DNA of 64,000 nucleotides from Pseudomonas frederiksbergensis (GCF_003732705.1 NZ_MOBR01000040.1:124001-188000), one strand, 5' to 3'. Shown: positions 17,929 to 26,710, numbered from the stretch's first letter. The notes: generated by a model from the letters alone, not told the origin. A program made the numbers and translations.

Positions 17929-19446
17929 TCAAACATGCTCCCCACTTTTCGCATGCGCCACCCGCGGCTCTGCATGCCCATGCTCCGCCTCAACCACCGG
18001 GATCTCCTTCCCGTCGCAGTCATGCAATTTCCCTTCACTGAAGTAATCGCCTTCGCGCAACGCCGCCAGGTCCTGGTAGCGCAAGACGCGTTCGGTGCCG
18101 GCCGCAAACACCGACTGCTGATCCGAGTTGCCGGTGGTGAAGTGGTTGAAGGTCAGGTTCAGCACGATGGCCATGATCGCCGACGAACTGATGCCCGAAT
18201 GGAAGATCGTCGCGAACCAGCTCGGGAAGTGGTCGTAGAAGTTCGGCGCGGCGATGGGGATCATGCCGAAACCGATGGAGGTGGCGACAATGATCAGGTT
18301 GACGTTGTTGCGGTAATCGACCTTCGACAGCGTACGAATGCCGCTGGCGGCCACGGTGCCGAACAGCACAATGCCGGCGCCGCCGAGTACAGAGGTCGGC
18401 ACGGCGGCGATGACCCGGCCCATGAATGGCAGCAGGCCGAGGATCACCAGGAACACACCGCCGGTGGCGACCACGAAGCGGCTCTTGATGCCGGTCACCG
18501 CCACCAGCCCGACGTTCTGGGCGAACGCACTCTGGGTAAAGGAACCGAAGATCGGCGCGATCATGCTCGACAGCATGTCAGCGCGCAGGCCATTGCCAAG
18601 GCGCTTGGAATCGACTTTGGTACCGATGATCTCGCCCACCGCCAGGATGTCGGCCGAGGTTTCCACCAGGGTCACCATGATCACGATGCACATCGACAGG
18701 ATCGCCGCAAAGTGAAAGGTCGGCATGCCGAAGTGGAACGGCGTCGGGAAGCCGAACATCGGGCCTTGGGTAACGGACGAGAAGTCCGCCATGCCGAGGA
18801 ACACCGCAATCACCGTACCAATGACCATGGCCAGCAGGATCGACAAACGGGAGATGGTGGCGCTGCCGATCTTGCTTAATAGCAGCACCAACACCAGGGT
18901 CACGGCCGCCAGGCCGATGTTCGCCATGCTGCCGAAGTCCGGGGCATGGCTGTTGCCGCCCATGGCCCAGCGTGCGGCCACCGGCATTAGCGTAAGGCCG
19001 ATGGTGGTGATGACGATGCCCGTGACCAGCGGCGGGAAGAACTTGGTAATTCGCGAAAACACCGGGGTGATCAGTAAGCCGATCAGCGAGGCGGCAATGA
19101 CCGCTCCGAGGATCGACTGAAAGCCACCCTCCCCGCCGCTGCTGACAATCGCCACCATGGTCGCGACGCCAGAGAACGACACGCCCTGCACCAGCGGCAA
19201 CTGACAGCCGAAAAACGGTAGGCCGAGGGTCTGCAGTAGCGTCGCCAAGCCCCCCGCAAACAATGAAGCAGCAATCAACAAACCGATGTCCGCCGGTGAG
19301 AGCCCGGCCGCTTGGCCGATGATCAAGGGTACCGCGACGATGCCGCCGTACATGGTCAGAACGTGTTGCAGGCCGTAAGCCATATTCGCGCCGATCCCAA
19401 GGTTTTCATCCTCGGGCCGTTGGTGTGAAACATGGGGCGTTTTCAT
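17929..19446 (-). CDS. Nucleobase:cation symporter-2 (NAT/NCS2), xanthine/urate-type permease
   Basis: A 505-residue inner-membrane purine transporter with about 14 hydrophobic segments. The NAT signature Q-N-x-G-x-x-x-x-T-G is visible as QNVGLVAVTG, preceded by VETSADILAVGEI, which carries the conserved acidic residue of the substrate site. These features favour xanthine or urate over uracil, but substrate is an inference. The hydrophilic tail after the last helix is about 60 residues. Upstream lies a promoter overlapped by palindromes, so a purine-responsive repressor is likely. Confidence 0.93.
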   Translation of the reverse strand: MKTPHVSHQRPEDENLGIGANMAYGLQHVLTMYGGIVAVPLIIGQAAGLSPADIGLLIAASLFAGGLATLLQTLGLPFFGCQLPLVQGVSFSGVATMVAIVSSGGEGGFQSILGAVIAASLIGLLITPVFSRITKFFPPLVTGIVITTIGLTLMPVAARWAMGGNSHAPDFGSMANIGLAAVTLVLVLLLSKIGSATISRLSILLAMVIGTVIAVFLGMADFSSVTQGPMFGFPTPFHFGMPTFHFAAILSMCIVIMVTLVETSADILAVGEIIGTKVDSKRLGNGLRADMLSSMIAPIFGSFTQSAFAQNVGLVAVTGIKSRFVVATGGVFLVILGLLPFMGRVIAAVPTSVLGGAGIVLFGTVAASGIRTLSKVDYRNNVNLIIVATSIGFGMIPIAAPNFYDHFPSWFATIFHSGISSSAIMAIVLNLTFNHFTTGNSDQQSVFAAGTERVLRYQDLAALREGDYFSEGKLHDCDGKEIPVVEAEHGHAEPRVAHAKSGEHV

Positions 19447-19481
19447 GGTTGGGGGGTTCCCTGGTTTTTGTTATGCGCACA

Positions 19482-19537
19482 CTGTATGCAAGACTCAGGA
19501 CAAATGTCTATAGAGTTGTATACAACTGACCGGTCAA
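19482..19537 (-). promoter_or_regulatory. Permease promoter with palindromic operators
   Basis: On the minus strand TTGACC (19532-19537) and TATAGA (19507-19512) are spaced by 19 bases. The spacer holds the perfect palindromes TGACCGGTCA (19527-19536) and GTTGTATACAAC (19515-19526). A related imperfect site CTGTATGCAA (19482-19491) lies downstream. TTGTATACAA resembles GntR-family operators, so repression is likely. Confidence 0.6.
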
Positions 19538-19701
19538 ATTATGGACATCTGTTCATCCTGACCGACGCGCTACGCATCCAAGCGCTCTAAAACCTTGCAA
19601 TACATCCATACCTGTCCTCCTCCCTTCTCCCGCTAATCTTTTTCGTTCATGGCGACCGCCGGCACGGATGCCCTCTTTTTTATACATATAAAGTATGCAT
19701 A

Positions 19702-19983
19702 ATGAAGCCATTCGAAATTCAGTACGACAAAGCAAAAAATGCGGCCAACAAACTCAAGCATCGAGGCGTCAGCCTTGCAGAAACCGAGCCAGTGTTTGAA
19801 GACGAGCGAGCCCTGACATTGCAAGACCTCGATCACGATGAACAGCGCTGGCTCACCATGGGGCAAGACGCTAAAGGAAGAGTGCTGGTGGTGGCCTACA
19901 CCTGGCGCGACCCGAATTACGTTCGAATTATTTCCGCGCGCATCGCCAGCAAAAACGAGCGCCGCCAATACAGGGAGGCATGA
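19702..19983 (+). CDS. brnT: BrnT-family toxin
   Basis: A 93-residue RelE-like ribonuclease toxin of the BrnT family. The N-terminus FEIQYDKAKNAANKLKHRGVSL is the family's E/Y-D-x-x-K-x-x-x-N-x-x-K-H-G-V pattern, and the C-terminal RIISARIASKNERRQY matches the R-x-I-S-A-R motif. It overlaps the antitoxin gene by four bases (ATGA), typical of type II modules. It is toxin-first, as in other BrnTA operons. No Shine-Dalgarno is visible; an AT-rich promoter-like block (TATACATATAAAG) ends only a few bases before the ATG. Confidence 0.93.
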   Translation: MKPFEIQYDKAKNAANKLKHRGVSLAETEPVFEDERALTLQDLDHDEQRWLTMGQDAKGRVLVVAYTWRDPNYVRIISARIASKNERRQYREA

Positions 19984-20327
19984 CCATGAAAGACGAGTAC
20001 GACTTCAGTAACGCCAAGCGCGGGGCGGTCGCCTCCAGTAAAGGCAAGACCCGCATCACCATCATGCTGGATGACACCGTTATCGAGGCGGCTCGCACGC
20101 TGGCGGAGAACGAGGGGTTTGGTTATCAGACGGTGATCAACAATACGTTGCGCCAGGCATTGCTCAGCGATAAGGGACAAGCCGCGAAGGCCGATCCACA
20201 CAGTGGGGTCAGTAGAGGCCATCTCAAAAAAGGCGTAACGGCGACCGATCTGAAATGCCTCGAGAAAAAACTCGCAGAGGCCCTCAGCGAAATCCATCGG
20301 GTGATGGAGCCGGATGTCCGGCCCTGA
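19980..20327 (+). CDS. brnA: BrnA-family antitoxin
   Basis: A 115-residue antitoxin that neutralises BrnT and probably represses the pair's promoter. DEYDFSNAKRGAV at the start is the BrnA hallmark that embraces the toxin. It is followed by a ribbon-helix-helix segment (TRITIMLDDTVIEAARTLAENEGFGYQTVIN). The C-terminal ~40 residues (KGVTATDLKCLEKKLAEAL) form an extra helix beyond many BrnA proteins. The start may be the overlapping ATG or the ATG two codons on. Confidence 0.92.
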   Translation: MTMKDEYDFSNAKRGAVASSKGKTRITIMLDDTVIEAARTLAENEGFGYQTVINNTLRQALLSDKGQAAKADPHSGVSRGHLKKGVTATDLKCLEKKLAEALSEIHRVMEPDVRP

Positions 20328-20412
20328 CTAACAGGCTCATCGCACCGCCCGGCATAGACGCCTGGGCGGTGACCAAGGGAAAGATTGTGGTGATCGGCTG
20401 ACGGAGAAAGAC

Positions 20413-20640
20413 TTGAAACACCCATCGCTGTTCAAGCTTTTAGCCGTTGCGTTGTATATGGGAATCGTCGGCGCATTTCTATCGGGATGGGCTCAGAAGA
20501 GACGCTGGTCCATGATCGGAAATCCTGGCCAGCTATCAGCTACTTTTACATCAGCGTCGATGCGTATGCAGAGGATCCCTGAAAGCCGCCTGATCACGAC
20601 CGCCATAAAAGAACGGCCTTTCGCCGACCCAGTCAAACCT
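20413..20640 (+). CDS. Possible small membrane protein (doubtful)
   Basis: A TTG-initiated frame preceded by GGAGAAAG. Its first 27 residues (KHPSLFKLLAVALYMGIVG) resemble a signal anchor, followed by hydrophilic sequence. The frame continues beyond 20640 into the 3' end of the opposite acetyltransferase gene, where the translation looks non-coding. It could be a real short gene, a relic, or chance. Confidence 0.25.
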
Positions 20641-21475
20641 GGTCTTTGGGCTCAATCAAACCTTGGAGCACCTGCCGCAGGCGAGCATTCACCGGCACCC
20701 GGATGTCGAATTCACTTTTTAGCAATCCGATCAATTCATCCACGTCATCGACCTGGCGGCGCTCGCGCTCGCTCTCGCTGCCGATCCGGTGGATTGTAAA
20801 GCTGCCGTTGTTCAATGTGCGCCGCCACCCATCCCCGGTACGCGCCACCATCAATTGTTTGACGAAAGACGATTCAGGATGGGTCGAGACGAACCAGTTG
20901 CCGACGCTGTAATCGATGTCTTCCTGGCGTTGCAGGTCGAAGATGTACATCGGCCGCCACTCATCAGCGACTTTCGCGCGAAGGGTGTAGCCGTCGACAT
21001 GTTGTTCGATGCGATAGGGTTCGTGGGGAGTGAACTGCTCGTCGGTGGTATCCAGCATCAGCGGCGCAGTGGGCACCATGCCGCCGAAGCCAACGTCGGT
21101 GATGTAGCGCACGCCGTCCAGGATCACCAGACTCAAGCGATGGGTGCGCGCAGTCCACGTACCCTCGGCCTGGCCCATGACCACGCGGCCGCTGATACCC
21201 CGTGCGTCAAAGCCCAGCTCCTGAAGCAAGGCGAGGAACAGGTTGTTCAGTTCATAGCAGTAACCACCGCGCCCCTGATGCAGGACTTTGTGCTCCACGG
21301 AAGGCAAGTCGATGAGCACCGGCTCGCCCGACAACGTCGTGAGATTCTCGAACGGGAAAGCACCGGTATGGTGCAGTTGAAGTTGACGCAGGGTTTCCAG
21401 CGTGGGCGCCGGGGGAGCGCTGAAACCCAAGCGCTGCAAATACAGATTCAGATTCTTCAGGCGTGGCTCGCTCAT
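20633..21475 (-). CDS. nat: Arylamine N-acetyltransferase
   Basis: A 280-residue cytoplasmic enzyme moving acetyl groups from acetyl-CoA to arylamines, arylhydrazines or related amines. The catalytic triad is visible as Cys73 in RGGYCYELN, His112 in RTHRLSLV and Asp127 in TDVGFGG. The length is that of bacterial NATs. It is encoded alone, 112 bases from the exonuclease III gene on the same strand. The physiological substrate in pseudomonads is not established from sequence. Confidence 0.95.
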   Translation of the reverse strand: MSEPRLKNLNLYLQRLGFSAPPAPTLETLRQLQLHHTGAFPFENLTTLSGEPVLIDLPSVEHKVLHQGRGGYCYELNNLFLALLQELGFDARGISGRVVMGQAEGTWTARTHRLSLVILDGVRYITDVGFGGMVPTAPLMLDTTDEQFTPHEPYRIEQHVDGYTLRAKVADEWRPMYIFDLQRQEDIDYSVGNWFVSTHPESSFVKQLMVARTGDGWRRTLNNGSFTIHRIGSESERERRQVDDVDELIGLLKSEFDIRVPVNARLRQVLQGLIEPKDQV

Positions 21476-21587
21476 TGCTCAGTCCTTATGCACGGGGCCG
21501 CGGATCACTCCGCCGATGGGCGCCATATATAAGGGATAAAGCACTTTGACCGACAATTGATTTAGCCAATCGTGAGCCACGCAGATA

Positions 21588-22382
21588 TCAACGGCGCTTA
21601 CGCGTGCCCAGCCGGATCCAGGTCGGCGCATGGTCACTGGCATGGGGCTCGTTGCGCACCCAGGCATCGACGCCAGCCTCTTGCAGATACGGACTCAGCG
21701 CCGGGTTCAGCAGCAAATGATCGATACGCAGCCCGGAGTTTTTCTGCCAGTGCTGTCGGAAATAATCCCAGAACGTGTACAGACGATCTTGCGGATAAAG
21801 ATGACGCAGGGAATCGGTCCAGCCCTGGCCCAGCAAACGCTGATAACACTCGCGACTCTCGGGTTGCAGCAATGCGTCCTTGAGCCAGGAACGCGGGTTG
21901 TAGATGTCCAGGTCGGTGGGCACTACGTTGTAGTCGCCGGCCAGCACCACCGGATGCTCGCTGACTTGAAGGGCCTGCGCATAGCTGATCAATCGTTCGA
22001 ACCACGCCAGTTTGTAATCGAACTTCGGCCCCGGCTGGGGATTGCCGTTGGGCAAATACAGACACCCCACCAGCACCCCGTGGACCGCGGCTTCCAGGTA
22101 ACGGCTCTGGGTGTCGCTGTCGTCACCGGGCAGACCGCGACGACTCTCCAGCGGTTGCGCATCCCGGGCCAGAATCGCGACCCCGTTCCACGAAGACTGG
22201 CCCTGCCAGATGGCGCCATAGCCGGCCGCTTCCAGTTCGGCGGCAGGGAACGCGCTGTCGAGGGACTTGAGTTCTTGCAGGCAAACAATGTCCGGCTGCT
22301 CTCGCGCCAGCCACGCCAACAGGTTCGGTAGTCGGGCCCGCAGGCCGTTGACGTTGAACGTCGCGATTCGCAAATTCTTCAT
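21588..22382 (-). CDS. xthA: Exodeoxyribonuclease III / AP endonuclease
   Basis: A 264-residue base-excision-repair nuclease. The start chosen, MKNLRIATFNVNGLRARL, is the conserved family N-terminus. Catalytic motifs are LQELKS (metal-binding Glu), AGDYNVVPTDLD and the terminal SDHAPTW with the catalytic histidine, in the usual order. A longer upstream frame exists but has no family similarity. Divergent from an acetyltransferase gene. Confidence 0.96.
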   Translation of the reverse strand: MKNLRIATFNVNGLRARLPNLLAWLAREQPDIVCLQELKSLDSAFPAAELEAAGYGAIWQGQSSWNGVAILARDAQPLESRRGLPGDDSDTQSRYLEAAVHGVLVGCLYLPNGNPQPGPKFDYKLAWFERLISYAQALQVSEHPVVLAGDYNVVPTDLDIYNPRSWLKDALLQPESRECYQRLLGQGWTDSLRHLYPQDRLYTFWDYFRQHWQKNSGLRIDHLLLNPALSPYLQEAGVDAWVRNEPHASDHAPTWIRLGTRKRR

Positions 22383-22511
22383 CGGCCAAGACTCCTGGCG
22401 GCGAGGTGTCCAGGTTGTGACACCAACCCGTTCTGGTGGTTGCGCCGACAAAGCAAACTGCGGCGTAATACGCGTCCGATGCCCTGCCTGATTTGCCGAG
22501 AATAGCGCCCC

Positions 22512-23099
22512 ATGGAAACCAGCCTCGAAGGCAACAGAATCATCTTGCGCCCCCTTCAATACACCGATGCCGACGCTCTGGTCCAGGCTGCCGAAGACGG
22601 TGAACTGTGGAACCTGACCGTCACCGTCGTGCCCTCCTCGTCCACCGTCGACAGCTACCTGAAAAGAGCCCTCGACGGCCGCGACGCCGGTACGGTCCTG
22701 CCATTCGTCATCGTGCTCAAGGACACGGGCAAGGTCATTGGCTCGACACGGTTCTGGAAAGTCGACCGACTCAACCGCAAGCTCGAAATCGGCAGTAGCT
22801 GGATCAGCGCCAGTTGGCAGAAAACCTTCGTCAACACCGAAGCCAAATACCTGATGTTGCGTCATGCCTTTGAAACGCTCGATTGCGTGCGGGTGCAGTT
22901 CACCACCGACGAAAACAACCAGAAGTCACGCAACGCCATCCTCAGGCTCGGCGCGCAACAGGAAGGTATCGTGCGCCACGAACGGATCATGCCGGACGGA
23001 CGCAAGCGCAACTCGGTGCGATTCAGCATCATTGATGATGAGTGGCCGCAGGTTCGGCAAAACCTGGAAAAGAAACTGGCCGAATACAACCCTCACTGA
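22512..23099 (+). CDS. GNAT acetyltransferase, RimJ/RimL-like
   Basis: A 195-residue N-acetyltransferase with the RimL-type fold. LEGNRIILRPLQYTDADAL leads the first strand and helix, GKVIGSTRFWKVD is the central beta pair, and TEAKYLMLRHAFETLDCVRV is the acetyl-CoA pyrophosphate-binding region. NQKSRNAILRLGAQQEGI is the conserved C-terminal segment. Such proteins modify ribosomal-protein N-termini or small amines; the target here is unknown. Confidence 0.9.
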   Translation: METSLEGNRIILRPLQYTDADALVQAAEDGELWNLTVTVVPSSSTVDSYLKRALDGRDAGTVLPFVIVLKDTGKVIGSTRFWKVDRLNRKLEIGSSWISASWQKTFVNTEAKYLMLRHAFETLDCVRVQFTTDENNQKSRNAILRLGAQQEGIVRHERIMPDGRKRNSVRFSIIDDEWPQVRQNLEKKLAEYNPH

Positions 23100-23111
23100 C
23101 ACCACGACTTA

Positions 23112-23203
23112 GTGTGGGAGCGAGCTTGCTCGCGATGGCGGCGGTACATCCAGCATTGATGTGACTGATACACCGCTATCGCGAGCAAGCTCGCTCCCAC
23201 AGT
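23112..23203. repeat. REP doublet (TGTGGGAGCGAGCTTGCTCGCGA type)
   Basis: Inverted copies at the two ends (TGTGGGAGCGAGCTTGCTCG and CGAGCAAGCTCGCTCCCACA) flank a spacer of about 42 bases. It lies between the two acetyltransferase genes. Confidence 0.87.
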
Positions 23204-23252
23204 TGAAATGCGCCATAGCTAGATAACCCTGAACGAAAAGGACGTCGTACCC

Positions 23253-23771
23253 ATGCCCCTCCACTACCGCCTCGGCCAACCTGTAGATGCCCTGTGCATC
23301 AGCGGCCTCGCCACTCAGGTGTTCCTCGACACTTACGCCACCGATGGCATGCGTGCCGACCTCGCACTAGAAGCCCTCACCGTTTATGCGCCCGCCCGGT
23401 TTGAATCGCGCTTGAGCAACCCGGCCACCCTATTCGTGCTGGCCGAACGCGATGGCCATCTACAGGGTTTCGCCGAGATCGTCGCCAACGCCGAGGGGCC
23501 GATGCCCTCGTTATCCCCCGGAACGGAACTGGTTCGCCTGTACGTGCAGCGCCACGCTCACCGGCAAGGCATCGGGCAAGCGTTGCTCCAGCAAGCCGAA
23601 GCGCTGACGCGGGAGAGCGGGAAACCTTTCCTATGGTTGTCAGCCTGGGTCGAAAACCATCGCGCCCGGGCGTTTTACCAGGCGCAGGGCTATGAAGAAG
23701 TGGGCATCACTCATTACGAGTTCGGCGGTAACGCGTATGAGAACCGGTTGTTCCAGAAGTTACTCGGCTGA
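23253..23771 (+). CDS. GNAT acetyltransferase
   Basis: A 172-residue GNAT protein. LFVLAERDGHLQGFAEIV is the N-terminal half of the central sheet. ELVRLYVQRHAHRQGIGQALL contains the acetyl-CoA-binding R-x-x-G-x-G/A pattern (HRQGIGQALL). LSAWVENHRARAFYQAQGYEEVG is the classic motif B. A ribosome-binding site (AAAAGGA) precedes the ATG. Substrate unknown. The gene is unrelated in subfamily to the RimL-like neighbour upstream. Confidence 0.92.
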   Translation: MPLHYRLGQPVDALCISGLATQVFLDTYATDGMRADLALEALTVYAPARFESRLSNPATLFVLAERDGHLQGFAEIVANAEGPMPSLSPGTELVRLYVQRHAHRQGIGQALLQQAEALTRESGKPFLWLSAWVENHRARAFYQAQGYEEVGITHYEFGGNAYENRLFQKLLG

Positions 23772-23855
23772 AACAACCATTCGTCATCTCACCGGCACCC
23801 ACCATGCCATTTTCCAGACCAATATCAGGTAACGACTCAATTCTGGAGACGTACC

Positions 23856-24170
23856 ATGATCACGAAAAAAATCACCTCATTGTTGCTGGCAGGTTTGCTG
23901 TGCTCCGCGTCCTTGGCCAGCTATGCCGCCAACGACGGCCCTGACTCCACCGGCACCAAATCGGGCGGGGTCAGCGGCTCGACACTGCCACCCAATAGCA
24001 CGCCCGGTGCGCCGTCTGGCGGTAAAGAAACCAATAACGGCACTAACTCATCGGGCACCGGCTCGGGCGTCAATGGCAGCAATGGCGGCACCAGCGGTTC
24101 TGGCGCGGGCGGCGGTACCGGAGCGGCTGGCGGCGGGACGGGCGGAGCCGGCGGTGGGACGGGCAGCTGA
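23856..24170 (+). CDS. Secreted glycine/serine/threonine-rich low-complexity protein
   Basis: A 104-residue protein. Residues 1-24 form a clear Sec signal peptide ending ASYA. The mature part is almost entirely Gly, Ser, Thr, Asn and Pro, becoming pure Gly/Ala/Thr repeats at the C-terminus (GGGTGAAGGGTGGAGGGTGS). A good ribosome-binding site (GGAG) precedes the ATG. No enzymatic domain is possible. It may be an extracellular matrix or cell-surface spacer protein; similar low-complexity composition occurs in the YjbE-like protein at 48.5 kb. Confidence 0.75.
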   Translation: MITKKITSLLLAGLLCSASLASYAANDGPDSTGTKSGGVSGSTLPPNSTPGAPSGGKETNNGTNSSGTGSGVNGSNGGTSGSGAGGGTGAAGGGTGGAGGGTGS

Positions 24171-24229
24171 ACGCGCAAAGGCAGCTTCTGATTTCGAGTC
24201 CCGGAATCAGGGCCTACCTGTCCAACTCA

Positions 24230-25798
24230 TCAACGATCCGAACGCAGCAAGGCTTCCACGCCACCGTCCATGGACAGCACCGCCGAACGGTTTCGTCCAG
24301 AGTGCTTGGCTTGATACAACGCCGCGTCCGCGCGCTGGATAAAGACTTCGATGCTGTCCCGTCCGGTGGGCACAAACGAATAGCAACCCAGGCTGACGGT
24401 CACGTAACCAGTGGGCGAGCCGCTGTGGGTGATGTTTTTGTCCATGACGCTGCGGCGGATCTGCTCGGCAATCACCAACGCACCGTGGATATCGGTGTCC
24501 GGCAACAACACCGCGAACTCTTCCCCGCCGTAGCGCACCGCCAGATCGGCCTTGCGATGGCAGCAACTCTTGAGCGCTCGGGCGACTTCGGCCAGGCAAT
24601 GATCCCCCGCCACATGACCGTAAGTGTCGTTGTAGCGCTTGAAGAAATCGATATCGAGCATCACCAGACTCAGCGAACTCGCCTGCCGGGCGCCGCGGCC
24701 GAACTCGATGTCCAGCGCTCGCTCGAACAGGCGCCGGTTGGCCAGGCCGGTCAGGCTGTCATGGGTCGCGATCAGCTCCAGCGCTTCCTGGGCCGTGCGC
24801 AGGTCGGCTTCGATCCGCCCGCCGTCGCGCACCTGATGAATGAACACCCAGCCAAACAGCCCCACGCCCATCACGACCAGGGCGACAATGACGCTGGATT
24901 GAAACGCCGTGGCGTACCAGTCCTTGAGAATCGCGTCCTTTGAGGAGGCCGCCGACACCACCAGCGGATACGCTTCCAACTGACGGTAGCCATACAAGCG
25001 CACCGTGCCATCAACCACCGAGCCGATCATCGCGTTGCCGGAATTGGCACTGGGCAAGTGCTTCTGGAAAATCGACCCTTGGGCCAGTGACGTGCCGATC
25101 TGCGATTCCACAAACGGCCGGCGCGCCAGCAACGTGCCGTCCGTGAGCGCCAAAAACATCGACCCCTGCTCATCGATGTTGAAGCTTTTGAAGAACTGAT
25201 CGAAGTACGCCATCTTGATGCCGGCCAGCAATACGCCCTGGAAGTTGCCGTCCTTGTCGTTGACGCGCTTGGTCACCGGAATGATCCACTCGCCGTTCTC
25301 GCGACTGCGGATGGCCGGGCCGATGTGCGCCAGGGACGAGACGTTTTGCTGGTGGAATTTGAAGTACTCGCGATCCGACACGCCCGAGCCACGGGGCAAG
25401 TCCTGAAATGAGGTCACGACCCACTGGCCCTGCTTGTCGAACAGGAAAATCCCGTGCAACTGATGCAGAGTCTGCACCCGCCGGGCAAAGGTTTTCTGCA
25501 ACCGCGGCAACTGGATCGAGTCGTAACCATCGGCCTGAATCCAGTCGGCCAGGCTGGTCAGCACCAGATCAGCCTTCATGAAGGTATCTTCGGCCTGCTG
25601 CGCCATGGCTCGGGTGAGGTTCGACGACGCGACTTCTGCCAACGCCAGGTCATGGCGCCGCGATTGCTCCAGTTGCAAATACAGCAAACCACACAAACAC
25701 AAACACACCGCCGCGATAAAAAACGCCGAAGCCTTGAGCAGAGGCAAGCGTTTCAGTGCGCCGGGGGCGTGGTGCGAGTCGTGAATGGGGATAGGCAA
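24230..25798 (-). CDS. Membrane diguanylate cyclase with extracytoplasmic dCache domain
   Basis: A c-di-GMP synthase of about 522 residues. Transmembrane helix 1 (FFIAAVCLCLCGLLYLQL) and helix 2 (SVIVALVVMGVGLFGWVFI, near residue 310) bracket a periplasmic double-Cache sensor of roughly 260 residues. The cytoplasmic GGDEF domain starts THDSLTGLANRRLFERAL and has an active GGEEF motif (RYGGEEFAVLLP). I place the start at a TTG with AGGA seven bases upstream; another TTG 13 codons earlier is possible. A ligand-sensing cyclase in a window that also holds an EPS locus is suggestive. Confidence 0.93.
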   Translation of the reverse strand: MPIPIHDSHHAPGALKRLPLLKASAFFIAAVCLCLCGLLYLQLEQSRRHDLALAEVASSNLTRAMAQQAEDTFMKADLVLTSLADWIQADGYDSIQLPRLQKTFARRVQTLHQLHGIFLFDKQGQWVVTSFQDLPRGSGVSDREYFKFHQQNVSSLAHIGPAIRSRENGEWIIPVTKRVNDKDGNFQGVLLAGIKMAYFDQFFKSFNIDEQGSMFLALTDGTLLARRPFVESQIGTSLAQGSIFQKHLPSANSGNAMIGSVVDGTVRLYGYRQLEAYPLVVSAASSKDAILKDWYATAFQSSVIVALVVMGVGLFGWVFIHQVRDGGRIEADLRTAQEALELIATHDSLTGLANRRLFERALDIEFGRGARQASSLSLVMLDIDFFKRYNDTYGHVAGDHCLAEVARALKSCCHRKADLAVRYGGEEFAVLLPDTDIHGALVIAEQIRRSVMDKNITHSGSPTGYVTVSLGCYSFVPTGRDSIEVFIQRADAALYQAKHSGRNRSAVLSMDGGVEALLRSDR

Positions 25799-25954
25799 AG
25801 GTGTTTCCTGGAGGGCACGGCATGGGCAAAGGCCCAAAGCCCTTATTTTTTATGAGCTTAGTCTACGGGGTCATCCGGGGCCAATGGGAAAACCTTCTCT
25901 GCTAGGATCAAAGGCCTCAGGACCTGTCCCGCAGGTTTGCCCATGGAGGAAAAC

Positions 25955-26596
25955 ATGAGTACTCAGTCTCGCCCGGTCGCCATCAATACCGCCGTTTTCG
26001 ATCTCGGCAATGTACTTATCCGCTGGAACCCCAGAAACCTTTACAAAAAATTGTTCGGTGACGACGTCGAGGCGATGGAAACCTTCCTGACGGAGGTCTG
26101 CCACACCGCCTGGAACGAACAACAGGATCGGGGCCGGACCTGGCAGGAAGCAATCGAGGAAGCCATCGCCCGGCATCCGGATCAGGAAGCGATGATTCGC
26201 GCCTACCGCGAGCGCTGGGAAGAAACGCTCGACGGCGCCATCGAAGACACGGTGGCCATCCTCGATGAACTGCACGCCAATGGCATCCGGCTACTGGCGC
26301 TGACCAACTGGTCCGCCGAAACCTTCCCGATAGCCCTTGAGCGTTTTGAGTTCTTGCAGCGTTTCGAAGGGATTCTGGTGTCGGGCGCCGAGGGTGTGAT
26401 CAAGCCTTCGCCGGAGATTTTCCAGCTGCTGGCGTCGCGTTATGACGTTGATATGCGTCGGGCGGTGTTCATTGATGATCACCGGCCGAATATTGAAGGG
26501 GCGCAGCGCGAAGGGTTTCACGCGGTTCAGTTCTTCGATGCGGCGCAATTGCGCAGGGATTTGGTGGCGCTGGGGTTGCCGGTTCAAGCAGGCTGA
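25955..26596 (+). CDS. HAD-family hydrolase (HAD-IA, YihX-like)
   Basis: A 213-residue haloacid-dehalogenase-type phosphatase. Motif I is FDLGNVLIRW (nucleophile D, but G-N instead of the usual acid/base D at +2, as in YihX-like members), motif II LLALTNWS, motif III K in VIKPSPEIF and motif IV FIDDHRPNI. The start is set at the ATG preceded by GGAGGAAAAC rather than an upstream in-frame ATG. The likely substrate is a small sugar phosphate, by family analogy. Confidence 0.9.
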   Translation: MSTQSRPVAINTAVFDLGNVLIRWNPRNLYKKLFGDDVEAMETFLTEVCHTAWNEQQDRGRTWQEAIEEAIARHPDQEAMIRAYRERWEETLDGAIEDTVAILDELHANGIRLLALTNWSAETFPIALERFEFLQRFEGILVSGAEGVIKPSPEIFQLLASRYDVDMRRAVFIDDHRPNIEGAQREGFHAVQFFDAAQLRRDLVALGLPVQAG

Positions 26597-26608
26597 AATC
26601 GGGGATAC

Positions 26609-26690
26609 CGCATTCGCGAGCAGGCTCGCTCCCACAGAGGATCTTTGGCGTTCACAAATCCCTGTGGGAGCGGGCTTGCTCGCGAAGAGG
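26609..26690. repeat. REP doublet
   Basis: CGCGAGCAGGCTCGCTCCCACA followed after about 24 bases by the inverse TGTGGGAGCGGGCTTGCTCG. It lies between the convergent HAD and class II aldolase genes. Confidence 0.87.
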
Positions 26691-26710
26691 CCCTCCCAGT
26701 CGCTGAAAAT

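Noticed and set aside
17869..18879. 336-codon plus-strand frame opposite the nucleobase permease
   Set aside because: Rich in H, R, D and G with no domain; the minus strand encodes a full NAT/NCS2 transporter.
22383..22865. Upstream extension of the exonuclease III frame by 161 codons
   Set aside because: It runs antisense through the RimL-like gene and lacks family similarity; the conserved N-terminus MKNLRIATFNVNGL starts at 22382.
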